Origin: Gallionella sp.
GTDB lineage: Bacteria > Pseudomonadota > Gammaproteobacteria > Burkholderiales > Gallionellaceae
DNA: 41,684 nt
Direction: 5' to 3'
Assembly (NCBI GenBank): GCA_028714895.1
Contig: JAQTLM010000007.1
Coordinates: 1-41,684 of the forward strand
Both the position numbers and the translations under genes were made by a program. Each line of letters opens with the position of its first letter. Position 1 is the stretch's first letter. The notes below the pieces were generated by a model. The model saw only the letters and a list, made by a program, of their open reading frames with translations, had not been told where the DNA came from and searched no databases. Below, piece after piece: positions 6,974 to 15,510 of the stretch.

Positions 6974-7004
6974 GTTGGCTGAAATTTTGAAGAGGAGTAA
7001 TGAC

Positions 7005-7919
7005 ATGATTAAGGGACTCGCAATCACACCGCCTGTCATAGGGCGAATTTCCATCGGTAAAATCGTGGAGAAAAACGGCAAGCGGCTACCGGAGAAAGAT
7101 GACTGCTTTACCATTACCACACAGGTGCAAAACAAGGATGGCTGGCTACTGCATCCGCTACACGCCAAGCTCATCGAGGGGGCTGCCAATGCCAAAATCA
7201 GATCCATACCGGTCAAGGTGCTGTTCAATAGCAGCGACTTGAATCTTCGTGCCGAATACAGCATGTTTGACCGCACCACAGGCAGGCCGATGTGTGTGGG
7301 CGATGGTGAAAAAGCCAAACGTGTCGGTGTCGATGGCATTGCCGATGTGGTTTGTGCATCGCCGGATGGCTGCGAGATGGCGAAGGCAGGAGGATGCAAA
7401 CCCTATGGCAGGCTCAACGTAGCAATTGATGGGCAAGAGGAGGAATTGTCTTCGTTCGTGTTTCGAACAACAGGGTTTAATTCCATCCGTACCTTGACGG
7501 CCAGATTGCAATACTTCGAGGCGGTCAGTGGCGGGAATACGCGTTATCTTCCGTTGCAGTTGAAGCTCAGAGCGAAATCCACCACGCAGTCGCATCGGGC
7601 ACCAGTTTATTACGTCGATCTGTGTCTGCGTGATGGCATTAGTCTTGAGGCTGCGGTCAGCCAGGCTCTCGCTGAGGCAGTCAAAAGCGAGCAGGCTGGG
7701 GTTGGTATCAAGGCGCTTGAGCTAATAGCCAGAGCAGGCCTTGGCAACGGCGCATTCGAGGATGGCGAAGAGGAAGCGCCTGCTGTTGTGGAGGAGTTTT
7801 ATCCGGATGCCGAAACAGGGGCGGTATCAGGTCAGGCGGTTGGTCAGACAGTTGTGCCGATCACAACCAAGCTCACAAACAAGTTGGCTGGCAAAAATCA
7901 AGTGCCGGCGCATGCCTGA
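7005..7919 (+). CDS. Gp3-like protein (putative recombination directionality factor; also annotated as hydrolase or metal-binding protein)
   Basis: A 304-residue soluble protein, usually found next to DUF932 and YqaJ genes in proteobacterial elements. The opening IKGLAITPPVIGRISIGK and the VVCASPDGCEMAKAGGCKPYG segment (three Cys near residues 110-130) resemble proteins grouped with phiC31 Gp3, the recombination directionality factor. I assign the family from memory and with moderate confidence. The Cys cluster could bind a metal. The last 60 residues are acidic and Gly/Ala/Val-rich, probably disordered. The ATG at 7005 has AGAGGAG 8 nt upstream. The integrase of this island is a tyrosine enzyme, whereas phiC31 Gp3 works with a serine integrase, so a role in excision is uncertain; single-strand DNA handling is the alternative. 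Confidence 0.65.
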   Translation: MIKGLAITPPVIGRISIGKIVEKNGKRLPEKDDCFTITTQVQNKDGWLLHPLHAKLIEGAANAKIRSIPVKVLFNSSDLNLRAEYSMFDRTTGRPMCVGDGEKAKRVGVDGIADVVCASPDGCEMAKAGGCKPYGRLNVAIDGQEEELSSFVFRTTGFNSIRTLTARLQYFEAVSGGNTRYLPLQLKLRAKSTTQSHRAPVYYVDLCLRDGISLEAAVSQALAEAVKSEQAGVGIKALELIARAGLGNGAFEDGEEEAPAVVEEFYPDAETGAVSGQAVGQTVVPITTKLTNKLAGKNQVPAHA

Positions 7920-7970
7920 CAACTTAATTAGTGGCTGCATTCCGCTTTAACTCTCGTCGTTAAATCCAAT

Positions 7971-8016
7971 CGAACGAATTCAATCCGTGGCTTTTGCTCC
8001 GGCAGGCATTCGTTCG
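7971..8016 (+). promoter_or_regulatory. 9-bp inverted repeat upstream of the clamp-like gene
   Basis: CGAACGAAT (7971-7979) / ATTCGTTCG (8008-8016), perfect, separated by 28 nt. It ends 27 nt before the start codon. It could be an operator pair or a leader stem. No T-run follows. Confidence 0.4.
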
Positions 8017-8043
8017 TCAAACTATTTTAATCAGGAGAAAATC

Positions 8044-8694
8044 ATGAACATCACTATCAGCTCAAGTATCTTTGCCGCTGCGGCACTCTTTCGCGGAATT
8101 GACGATATCCGCTATTACCTGAACGGCCTGTATCTCGAAACCGGTGCTAATGGCGCTCGACTGGTCGGCTGCGACGGCCATCAACTTGCCGTAGCCAGAC
8201 TTGAGGGGTGCTACCCAGAATCTTCCATCATTCTGCCAGGCAGTCTTATCACCGCAGTTAAATCTAAAACGAAGGCTCCGCAGAATGTGGTGCTGGAATT
8301 CAATGAAGGCCACCAGCAGTTTGAGGATCAAGAAAATGCCAAGGGCGTATTCGTTCCACGCGACATCAAGCTGACGTTTGGTGAAATATCCACCACCGCT
8401 AAGGAACTGGATGGCAAATTCCCGGATTACCGCCGTGTCGTTCCCAGCGAAGTGGATGGCACACCAGCCCAGTTTGACCCGCGCTTAGTCAATCGCATCG
8501 ACAAAGCCTGCTCCATTCTTGGCTACAAGTCTTTTGTTGGCATTGCTTATAACGGGAATAGCTCGGGGCTGTCGGTCCTCGACGACGGATTCGTGGTGGT
8601 CACGATGCCGTTCAAAACAGATCCCAGGAATGTCTCTCCCGCTTGGGTGCAGGAATCTTTGAGTGAACCGGAGCCAGTACGTTTGGCAGCATAA
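8044..8694 (+). CDS. shortened DNA polymerase III beta-clamp-like protein
   Basis: Resembles the second and third domains of DnaN, the ring clamp that tethers DNA polymerase III. Of 216 residues, DIRYYLNGLYLET (21-33), VGCDGHQLAV (41-50) and LDGKFPDYRRVVP (122-134) match the second domain of E. coli DnaN closely. The end, FVVVTMPFK (183-191), resembles the YVVMPMRL end of the third domain, which is much reduced here. Domain one is absent. A normal clamp has about 366 residues and dimerises, so this protein would need a different oligomer, or it may bind the host clamp or clamp-binding peptides. SD CAGGAG is 7 nt before the ATG. Only 15 nt separate it from radC, so the two form an operon. Confidence 0.8.
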   Translation: MNITISSSIFAAAALFRGIDDIRYYLNGLYLETGANGARLVGCDGHQLAVARLEGCYPESSIILPGSLITAVKSKTKAPQNVVLEFNEGHQQFEDQENAKGVFVPRDIKLTFGEISTTAKELDGKFPDYRRVVPSEVDGTPAQFDPRLVNRIDKACSILGYKSFVGIAYNGNSSGLSVLDDGFVVVTMPFKTDPRNVSPAWVQESLSEPEPVRLAA

Positions 8695-8709
8695 CGAGAG
8701 GGGGAAATA

Positions 8710-9303
8710 ATGAACATTGGCACTCACAACGTGCAGTCATCGTATTCCAGCCTGTCAGATACCGCTTTGCTGGAAAAACTTATCGGTGTGCGGCAAACAC
8801 AAAAACGCTATCGGGGATCACTGGGAGCCATGTTCACTTCAGCCCATCACCATGACACACTGCCAGAGCGATGCGTGGTGGCGCGTGAGCTGGTCAGGAG
8901 ATGGCTGGACGAAGAGCTCAAGCGGGAATCTGTGTTGTCTTCGCCCGCTGCCGTGCGGGACTGCTTGAGGCTTCACTTTGCAGGCAGGGAATGCGAATCG
9001 TTTGTTGCCCTGTTCCTCGACTCACAGCATCGGCTAATTGCAGTTGATGAGTTATTCCGTGGCACGCTAACGCAGACATCGGTATATCCACGGGAGGTGG
9101 TCAAGGCAGCACTCAGGGAGAACGCGGCAGCGGTCATTTTTGCACACAACCATCCGAGCGGTGTGGCCGAACCCAGCAAGTCTGATGAGGTGCTGACCAA
9201 TGCGCTCAAACAGGCACTGGCACTGGTGGACGTTCGTGTGCTCGACCATTTCATCGTGGCGGGGGCATCGGTACTCAGCTTTGCCGAGCGCGGACTTCTG
9301 TAG
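8710..9303 (+). CDS. radC: RadC family protein (JAMM/MPN domain)
   Basis: RadC proteins carry a JAMM-type metalloprotease fold and are very common on mobile elements; their function is unproven and a role in recombination or repair is only suggested. The 197-residue product has the motif intact: [17 protein letters not shown] with His146, His148, Ser156 and Asp159, followed by VRVLDHFIV. The N-terminal helix-hairpin-helix found in chromosomal RadC is missing, as is usual for plasmid and island copies. In its place is about 80 residues with no motif I know. SD GAGGGGG is about 5-7 nt before the ATG. Co-transcribed with the clamp-like gene. Confidence 0.9.
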   Translation: MNIGTHNVQSSYSSLSDTALLEKLIGVRQTQKRYRGSLGAMFTSAHHHDTLPERCVVARELVRRWLDEELKRESVLSSPAAVRDCLRLHFAGRECESFVALFLDSQHRLIAVDELFRGTLTQTSVYPREVVKAALRENAAAVIFAHNHPSGVAEPSKSDEVLTNALKQALALVDVRVLDHFIVAGASVLSFAERGLL

Positions 9304-9672
9304 ATCACAGGCAAGAAGCATTCTTTTGATTCACCATCAGCGGAAGCCGGTGGTGATATTGAAAAACCAAAGTAAAAAGGCAGACCACTTAGCTATAAGT
9401 GATGTTATAGATAGTCAGAAATCAAAGGAAATGTCGCTAGCGTCCGTTTCTCGGCCAAAGCGGACCACGGCAGGCTATCTGATTCAGCTTGTTGCTAGCG
9501 TCCGCTTATTGGGTAAATCGAACAGGTGTTTATTGACCCGAAGCAGGCATCTATGAAACTGAAAATATCTGGCGATTCAAGGCTGCACATGAAAAATAAT
9601 GAGAGGCCGGATAAATATTTGAGGGTATTATTCGCAAGTTGCCCAATAACATAATTAAAACAAGCGGGACTC
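9304..9672. other. 369-bp gap between radC and hsdM with a short direct repeat
   Basis: No convincing gene. An 11-bp direct repeat GCTAGCGTCCG occurs at 9436-9446 and 9494-9504; each copy is followed by a loosely similar tract ending AAGC(G/A)G. Downstream, 9600-9672 is AT-rich and is the likely promoter region of the restriction operon. The gap divides the element's repair module from its defence cargo and looks like scar DNA. Confidence 0.5.
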
Positions 9673-11739
9673 ATGAACAAAGAACAACTCAAAAAGCTGG
9701 AAGCCGATCTGTGGAGTGCCGCCGACAAGCTGCGCGCCAACTCCGATCTGAAGTCCAGCGAATACGCCACGCCGGTGCTGGGGCTGATCTTCCTCAAGTT
9801 CGCCGACAACAATTACATACGCCACGAAGCCGAAATCCTCGACGAGTACAAGAAGCTCAAAGGCACCCGCCGCGAGAAGAAAATCTCCGACATTGCCATT
9901 GAAAAGTGCGGGTTCTACCTGCCCGATCATGCGCGCTACGAGCATCTGCTGAATCTGCCGGAAGAGAAGAACATTGCCAAGGCGCTCAAGGAGGCGATGA
10001 AGGCCATCGAGGAATACAAGCCCGAGCTCGAAGGCGTATTGCCCAAGGACGAATATGCCGCGTTGACGCGCACGGACAAGACCATTCCGCAGCAGTTGCT
10101 GCGCACCTTTGCCGACATTCCCGCCAATGCCACCGGCGACTTGTTCGGGCAGATTTACGAATATTTTCTTTCCGAATTTGCCCGCAGCGAAGGCCAAAAG
10201 GGCGGCGAGTTTTTCACGCCGCGCTCTGTGGTGCGCCTGATGGTCGAGATCATCGAGCCGCACGGCGGCAAGGTGTTCGATCCCGCTTGCGGCTCCGGCG
10301 GCATGTTCGTGCAGTCGGCCCAGTTCATCGCGGAACACCGCAAGGAGCTGAAAGGCTCGGAGAGCGGCGTGTATGTCTGCGGCCAGGAAAAAACGCGGGA
10401 CACCGTCAATCTTGCCAAGATGAACCTCGCGGTCAACGGCCTGCGCGGCGAAATCAAGCAGGCCAACACCTACTACGAAGACCCGTACCAGAGTTTCGGC
10501 GCATTCGATTACGTCCTCGCCAATCCCCCGTTCAACGTGGACGACGTGAGCCTCTCCAGCGTGGAGAAGGACAAGCGCTTCAACACCTACGGCATCCCGC
10601 GCAACAAGTCGAAGGTGAAGAAAGCCGACGAAGGCAAGGAAACCGTGCCCAACGGCAACTACCTGTGGATCAGCCTGTTCGCCACCTCGCTAAAAGAAAA
10701 GGGCCGCGCCGCACTGGTCATGGCGAATTCCGCATCCGATGCGCGCCACTCCGAAGCCGACATCCGCAAGACGCTGATCGAGCAAAACCTCATCTACGCC
10801 ATGCTGACGCTGCCCTCGAACATGTTCTACACCGTCACGCTGCCGGCCACGCTGTGGTTTTTCGACAAGGCCAAGACCGACGACAAAATCCTGTTCATCG
10901 ACGCGCGCAACATCTTCACCCAGATAGACCGCGCCCACCGCGAATTCAGCGAAGAACATATCCAGAACATCGCCATCATCAGCCAGTTGCACAAGGGGCG
11001 GCGCGAAAAATTCGTACAGCTCATAGACCGCTATTTCGCGGCAGGCATGCAGCGCCTGGTCGAGAATAAAACCAACGTCGAACCCGTCTCCTCGCAATTG
11101 CTTGAAGTGCTGGACGACGCAGGCGGCAAACAGGCCGTAGGCGAACTGGTGCAGCAATGGGCGGGGCTGGCGAAACTCAAGACCCGCTATGCGCAATATC
11201 AGGAAAAGCATTCCGATGAAACGGCGGTGGACAAGAAGAACAAGGCGCAGCAGCAATTACGCGAGGCGTTCGATCCGTTCTTTATTGCGTTGCATGAAGG
11301 CTTGAAGCACTTGGACAAGGTCGTCCGTCAGCACGAAAAGCGTGATGCTGAACAGGCGCAGGCAGAGGGTAAGCGTGGCACGACAGACCGTAAGACCAAG
11401 TTGCTTAAGACTGCACTGGAAGAATTGCACAAGGAAGTGAAGAACGCGGAAATCTTCTATCAGCACATCCACTGGTTGCAGGAACGCTTCCCCAAGGCGG
11501 AATATGAAGATGTCACCGGCTTGTGCAAACTTGCCAACCCGGCGGATGTGAGAGAACGGGATTATTCACTCAATCCAGGCCGCTACGTAGGCGTAGTGAT
11601 CGAAGATGATGGCAAGAGTGAGGAAGAGTTCATTGATGAGTTACTAGTGATGAATGAAGAATTGTCTAGTCTGAATGACGCGGCTCGGGGTCTGGAATCG
11701 GTAATCGCTAGAAATATCTTACAGGTGGCGGGGGAATGA
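9673..11739 (+). CDS. hsdM: type I restriction-modification DNA methyltransferase subunit HsdM
   Basis: N6-adenine methyltransferase subunit of a type I system; with HsdS it methylates host sites, and HsdR is added for cleavage. The N-terminal HsdM helical domain (EQLKKLEADLWSAADKLR) is followed by the SAM-binding motif DPACGSGGMF (from Asp203) and the catalytic NPPF (Asn284-Phe287). The C-terminal 200 residues are an unusually long, charged, helical extension (AQYQEKHSDETAVDKKNK ...), making 688 residues against roughly 500 for classical HsdM. The end has a typical EEFIDELL tail. The ATG follows AGCGGGA. It overlaps hsdS as ATGA. The coding sequence is clearly richer in G+C than the genes at 11736-15498. 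Confidence 0.95.
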   Translation: MNKEQLKKLEADLWSAADKLRANSDLKSSEYATPVLGLIFLKFADNNYIRHEAEILDEYKKLKGTRREKKISDIAIEKCGFYLPDHARYEHLLNLPEEKNIAKALKEAMKAIEEYKPELEGVLPKDEYAALTRTDKTIPQQLLRTFADIPANATGDLFGQIYEYFLSEFARSEGQKGGEFFTPRSVVRLMVEIIEPHGGKVFDPACGSGGMFVQSAQFIAEHRKELKGSESGVYVCGQEKTRDTVNLAKMNLAVNGLRGEIKQANTYYEDPYQSFGAFDYVLANPPFNVDDVSLSSVEKDKRFNTYGIPRNKSKVKKADEGKETVPNGNYLWISLFATSLKEKGRAALVMANSASDARHSEADIRKTLIEQNLIYAMLTLPSNMFYTVTLPATLWFFDKAKTDDKILFIDARNIFTQIDRAHREFSEEHIQNIAIISQLHKGRREKFVQLIDRYFAAGMQRLVENKTNVEPVSSQLLEVLDDAGGKQAVGELVQQWAGLAKLKTRYAQYQEKHSDETAVDKKNKAQQQLREAFDPFFIALHEGLKHLDKVVRQHEKRDAEQAQAEGKRGTTDRKTKLLKTALEELHKEVKNAEIFYQHIHWLQERFPKAEYEDVTGLCKLANPADVRERDYSLNPGRYVGVVIEDDGKSEEEFIDELLVMNEELSSLNDAARGLESVIARNILQVAGE

Positions 11740-12995
11740 TGGGAAGCTGGTCTGCAAAAAGACTCGGTAACCTTTGCCTGCGCGTATCTTCCGGTGGTAC
11801 GCCATTGAGATCAGTGCCGGAGTACTACGAAAACGGCACAATTCCGTGGCTTAAAACTGGCGAGATCAAGAAAGGATTGATCTACGATACCGAGGAAAAA
11901 ATCACTGAAAATGGTTTGGAGAATTCATCCACCAAACTTATTCCGGTAAATAGCGTAATTGTGGCTATGTACGGGGATGGTGATACTGCCGGTAACGTAG
12001 CTATCAACAAGGTTCCGCTCACAACGAATCAGGCTTGCTGTAATTTCACCCTGAATCCAGAACAAGCCCACTACCGATTCATTTACTACTACCTTAAGGG
12101 AAGCTATAGCAATCTTATCAACCTGAAGTTAGGTGGTTCCCAGCAGAACCTTAATGCACAGAGCTTGAAAAACTTTGCGATAAACCATCCCCGTGTTGAG
12201 ACGCAAAAGAGAATCGCAGCAATTCTCTCGGCGTATGACGAGCTTATCGAAAACAACCAACGGCGCATTACACTGCTGGGAAAATTGGCCGAGGAAATCT
12301 ACCGCGAATGGTTTGTCCGCATGCGCTTCCCCGGCCACGAGAAGGTGAAGAAGCTCAAAGGTGTACCAGAAGGATGGCAGATTACGGAACTTAAGGACGT
12401 AGCCATCGAGGCATCGAGAAGCACGCGACCCGGAAGCCACCTTGCCGAACGGCTGTATCTTCCGCTTGAGCTTTTCAATACGAGGCAAATGATTCCGGGC
12501 GGACATCAGAACTACACCGAAGCGCAAAGCAGCCTTGTGACTTTTGAGAAGGATGACATACTCTTCGGCGCGATGCGCCCCTACCAGCACAAAGTCGCAA
12601 TGGCACCGTTCGCTGGTATCACTCGAACAACCTGCTTCGTCATTCGCCCGAAGATGCCACAAGCATGGTCTTGGTTGTTTCTGACATTGTTTCAGCAGCC
12701 AAGCGTGGACTATGCAACGATGATTTGCAACGGGGCAGATCGCCCATATGTGGTATGGAATAAAGGGATGGAGCGCATGAAATTGTTGCGCCCAGACGAT
12801 GCGTTGCTGGCAAAATTTGAAGGAGTAGCGCGTCCGATTTTGGATTCAATTTCGAGCATGTATTTTGTTCAATTGAAACTGAAGGATTGTCGAGACAAGC
12901 TTCTCCCACGCCTCATCTCCGGCAAACTTTCCGTCGAAAATCTCGACATCCAGTTCCCGCCCGGCATGGCGGAAGTACAACTTCAGGTAGCGTGA
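11736..12995 (+). CDS. hsdS: type I restriction-modification specificity subunit HsdS
   Basis: Recognises the bipartite target site. The 419 residues show two target-recognition domains. TRD1 (about 5-160) begins WSAKRLGNLCLRVSSGGTP; the central conserved helix is KRIAAILSAYDELIENNQRR near 165-185; TRD2 (about 205-370) begins PEGWQITELKDVAIEA; the C-terminal helix is LKDCRDKLLPRLISGKL. The start is either ATG 11736, overlapping the hsdM stop, or ATG 11739. It stops one base before the ATPase gene, so coupling continues into the inserted pair. TRDs are exchanged often, and its lower G+C than hsdM fits this. The target sequence cannot be read from it. Confidence 0.94.
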   Translation: MMGSWSAKRLGNLCLRVSSGGTPLRSVPEYYENGTIPWLKTGEIKKGLIYDTEEKITENGLENSSTKLIPVNSVIVAMYGDGDTAGNVAINKVPLTTNQACCNFTLNPEQAHYRFIYYYLKGSYSNLINLKLGGSQQNLNAQSLKNFAINHPRVETQKRIAAILSAYDELIENNQRRITLLGKLAEEIYREWFVRMRFPGHEKVKKLKGVPEGWQITELKDVAIEASRSTRPGSHLAERLYLPLELFNTRQMIPGGHQNYTEAQSSLVTFEKDDILFGAMRPYQHKVAMAPFAGITRTTCFVIRPKMPQAWSWLFLTLFQQPSVDYATMICNGADRPYVVWNKGMERMKLLRPDDALLAKFEGVARPILDSISSMYFVQLKLKDCRDKLLPRLISGKLSVENLDIQFPPGMAEVQLQVA

Positions 12996-12996
12996 A

Positions 12997-14634
12997 ATGA
13001 ACTTGACTCAAATTCCGCCCAGTCCGCCATTAATATTTAACGTCATTCCTAACGGAGCAGCATTACCAAAAAATGTGCGATTTCAGGCATTCCTCAATCG
13101 GGATCCTTGGGATGACTGGGGGAAATATTGCACTCAATTTTATCTGACGGTTGTAGATGATGATGGAGTTGCTCACAGCATAGGTGACGTCAAGATTGGT
13201 CAATTCGATTTAAAGCCTCATAAAGCTGACATAAAAATTCCAAAAGGCCATCGCAAACCGGCTTTGCCAGATGAATTTGAAAGTTTAGAGCCGCCTTTCT
13301 TTGCCCTTGGTCAGACAGAAGAATACTACGAGAAGCTTGCAGAATTGGGAGACGGAATCCGTGAAATAGTACTGAAAAATCTCCGCGATGTAGCTTTCGA
13401 TGCTGATCTTTGGACGAAGGCCAAGGATGAGTACGTAATGCGAGAGTCGCTGCTTCGATCTATTACGAACACAACCGTGGAGCGTCAGTTTTGGCGAATG
13501 GCTCATGGTGGTGCACGCCTAACGAACTACAGGTTTTCGTACGACCCACCCAAGAGGTTGGGTGATGGGAAATCACCATACACATTGGTCTTTAATGTGA
13601 AGCATGAATCGATGCCCCCTACGAACGTACATGTCTTGATAGGTCGCAATGGGGTGGGGAAAACTCACCTATTATCTTTGATGACAAAGGCCCTGATTGC
13701 ACCATCTGCGGCAGCTCGCCAGTCCGGAAGTTTCAGTTGGGATAATCCTGATGGACTGGCAAATCACTTCTTTAATACTAGTAAATCCTCTAACGAAAGC
13801 AACTTTGCTAATTTGGTGATCGTTTCTTATAGTGCCTTCGACGAAACAAAGTTTCCATCTGAGGACACGACCCCAGAAGGAAAATTGAAATATTTTTACG
13901 TTGGACTCCATCGAGCATCACAGTCGGATAAGGTTGTTAGCAGCCCGATGAATTTGCCCGCGTTGTCAAAAGAGTTTGTCAGAAGCCTTGCAAACTGTCA
14001 GATAGCGGCGCGTCGTAGGCGTTGGCTTGCAGCGCTAGATGTTCTAATGAATGACCCGGTATTCAAGTCGGCAAGCCTGGATCAATTGATATCGTTTGAC
14101 TTAAAGGATGAGGAACAGAAGGCGGAAGCGTTAAAAATATTCAAGAACTTGAGCTCTGGACACAAAATTGTACTTTTGACTCTTACGAGGCTCGTTGAAA
14201 CCGTCGAAGAGAAAACACTAGTATTGGTCGACGAGATAGAGGCCCATTTACATCCACCTCTTCTTTCTGCTTTTATTCGCGCACTGTCAAATCTACTGAT
14301 TGATAGGAATGGCGTGGCCATTATTGCAACCCATTCACCGGTTGTTCTGCAAGAAGTACCCAAGACATGTGTTTGGATTCTCAACCGTTCTCTAAGAGAA
14401 GCAAAAGCGGAGCGGCCAACCATTGAGACATTTGGTGAGAATGTTGGTGTTTTGTCTCGCGAGGTTTTCCAGCTAGAGCTCAGTCAGTCTGGCTATCAAC
14501 AAATGCTAGAAGAGGCGGCTCAAAAGAGCGTGAATTATGAAGATGCCGTTGATTCGTTTCATGGCCATCTTGGCGCTGAGGCTAGGGCAGTGTTGCAGGC
14601 ACTATTTCTTGAGCGTGAGCCAAAAGAAAGCTGA
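12997..14634 (+). CDS. Septu-like AAA/ABC-type ATPase (PtuA-like)
   Basis: Probable ATPase sensor of a two-gene defence system. The 545 residues contain an SMC/ABC-type ATPase: Walker A GRNGVGKT (216-223), a signature-like LSSGHK (385-390), Walker B LVLVDEIE (Asp412, Glu413) and the switch His446 in IIATHSP. This is the layout of the AAA_15/AAA_21 ATPases that include PtuA, OLD and RloA. Residues 1-200 form an N-terminal domain I do not recognise, ahead of Walker A. An HNH gene follows at once, as in Septu (PtuA-PtuB), in which the ATPase holds an HNH nuclease that degrades phage DNA or RNA. It starts 1 nt after the hsdS stop and lies between hsdS and hsdR. Base composition is more A+T-rich than hsdM or hsdR. 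Confidence 0.8.
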   Translation: MNLTQIPPSPPLIFNVIPNGAALPKNVRFQAFLNRDPWDDWGKYCTQFYLTVVDDDGVAHSIGDVKIGQFDLKPHKADIKIPKGHRKPALPDEFESLEPPFFALGQTEEYYEKLAELGDGIREIVLKNLRDVAFDADLWTKAKDEYVMRESLLRSITNTTVERQFWRMAHGGARLTNYRFSYDPPKRLGDGKSPYTLVFNVKHESMPPTNVHVLIGRNGVGKTHLLSLMTKALIAPSAAARQSGSFSWDNPDGLANHFFNTSKSSNESNFANLVIVSYSAFDETKFPSEDTTPEGKLKYFYVGLHRASQSDKVVSSPMNLPALSKEFVRSLANCQIAARRRRWLAALDVLMNDPVFKSASLDQLISFDLKDEEQKAEALKIFKNLSSGHKIVLLTLTRLVETVEEKTLVLVDEIEAHLHPPLLSAFIRALSNLLIDRNGVAIIATHSPVVLQEVPKTCVWILNRSLREAKAERPTIETFGENVGVLSREVFQLELSQSGYQQMLEEAAQKSVNYEDAVDSFHGHLGAEARAVLQALFLEREPKES

Positions 14635-14640
14635 TTGGCG

Positions 14641-15498
14641 ATGAGAAAGTTACCAAAGCCATGCGATGATACAGGTGCGGAATTAGTCGCCATAGATGTG
14701 TTCAATGTCTGCATTAGCAAAGTTAAAAATGCGAATCTGAAGACTAGATTGCAGGGCGTGCGTGGCTTGGTTGCGGCCGCAGCCGTTAACTATGATGCCG
14801 CCGCCTCATCTGTGAAATTGCACACCATAAAACGACAAGGCAAAGTTGGCGAAGTTTCCAAGGATGAAATGGTCAGCGTATACACGTACAGGATGGTTAG
14901 CAATAAACAACCCGGTCGTATTGTTTATGACCAAATAATTAATGCTCCAAAATATCAACGCTGCCCGCTCTGTGATATTGGGACCGTCAATACACTTGAC
15001 CACCATCTACCTAAAACCGAATACCTCAAGCTCACTGTGACACCGAACAATCTTGTTCCCTCATGTATGTGGTGCCAAGGGGCGAAGAAAACAGGCTATC
15101 CTGAATCTGCAGAGGAACAAACAATTCATCCTTACTTTGACGATTTCGAGTCTGAAGTCTGGCTGTATGCCGAGGTAATACAAGGTTCACCAGCAGCATT
15201 TCGTTACTTAGCGGATCCGCCAGCCGCTTGGGGTTCGATTGTCAAAAAACGGCTGAATTATCACTTGGCGACTTTCGAATTGCCGGTGCTATATTCGTCA
15301 AACGCTGGCAGTGAGCTATCGGGAATTAGAACGAGGCTTGGTCGCCTTTTAAGTTCTGGGGGGAGAGATGCAGTACGAAGACACTTGCAAGAGGAAGCAG
15401 AGAGTTGGGAGACCGAATTCAAGAATTCTTGGAAAGCTGCAATGTATCGCGCTGCGGCAGCAAGCGACTGGTTCTGTGATGGTGGATTTGCTGCATAA
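14641..15498 (+). CDS. HNH endonuclease, PtuB-like
   Basis: Nuclease partner of the preceding ATPase. From the ATG at 14641 the product has 285 residues. The HNH/zinc motif is complete: CPLC (Cys108, Cys111), LDHHLPK (Asp120, His121, His122), the PNNLVPSC loop with conserved Asn, and CMWC (Cys142, Cys145), then GAKKTGYP. This order (CxxC, DH, N, CxxC) is that of PtuB and related HNH proteins. The C-terminal half (180-285) is helical with no motif known to me. A TTG at 14635 is a possible earlier start. It lies 6 nt after the ATPase gene and 12 nt before hsdR, so the pair is an in-line insertion in the hsd operon. Confidence 0.8.
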   Translation: MRKLPKPCDDTGAELVAIDVFNVCISKVKNANLKTRLQGVRGLVAAAAVNYDAAASSVKLHTIKRQGKVGEVSKDEMVSVYTYRMVSNKQPGRIVYDQIINAPKYQRCPLCDIGTVNTLDHHLPKTEYLKLTVTPNNLVPSCMWCQGAKKTGYPESAEEQTIHPYFDDFESEVWLYAEVIQGSPAAFRYLADPPAAWGSIVKKRLNYHLATFELPVLYSSNAGSELSGIRTRLGRLLSSGGRDAVRRHLQEEAESWETEFKNSWKAAMYRAAAASDWFCDGGFAA

Positions 15499-15510
15499 AT
15501 AGAATGCGAT

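Noticed and set aside
9906..11069. 387-codon open frame on the + strand inside hsdM
   Set aside because: Out-of-frame shadow of G+C-rich hsdM; the translation is Arg/His/Pro/Gln-rich with no domain, and hsdM has complete motifs in its own frame.
12997..15498. Retron with Ptu effectors (Ec78-like)
   Set aside because: No reverse transcriptase gene lies in or near the pair; the genes sit directly between hsdS and hsdR.
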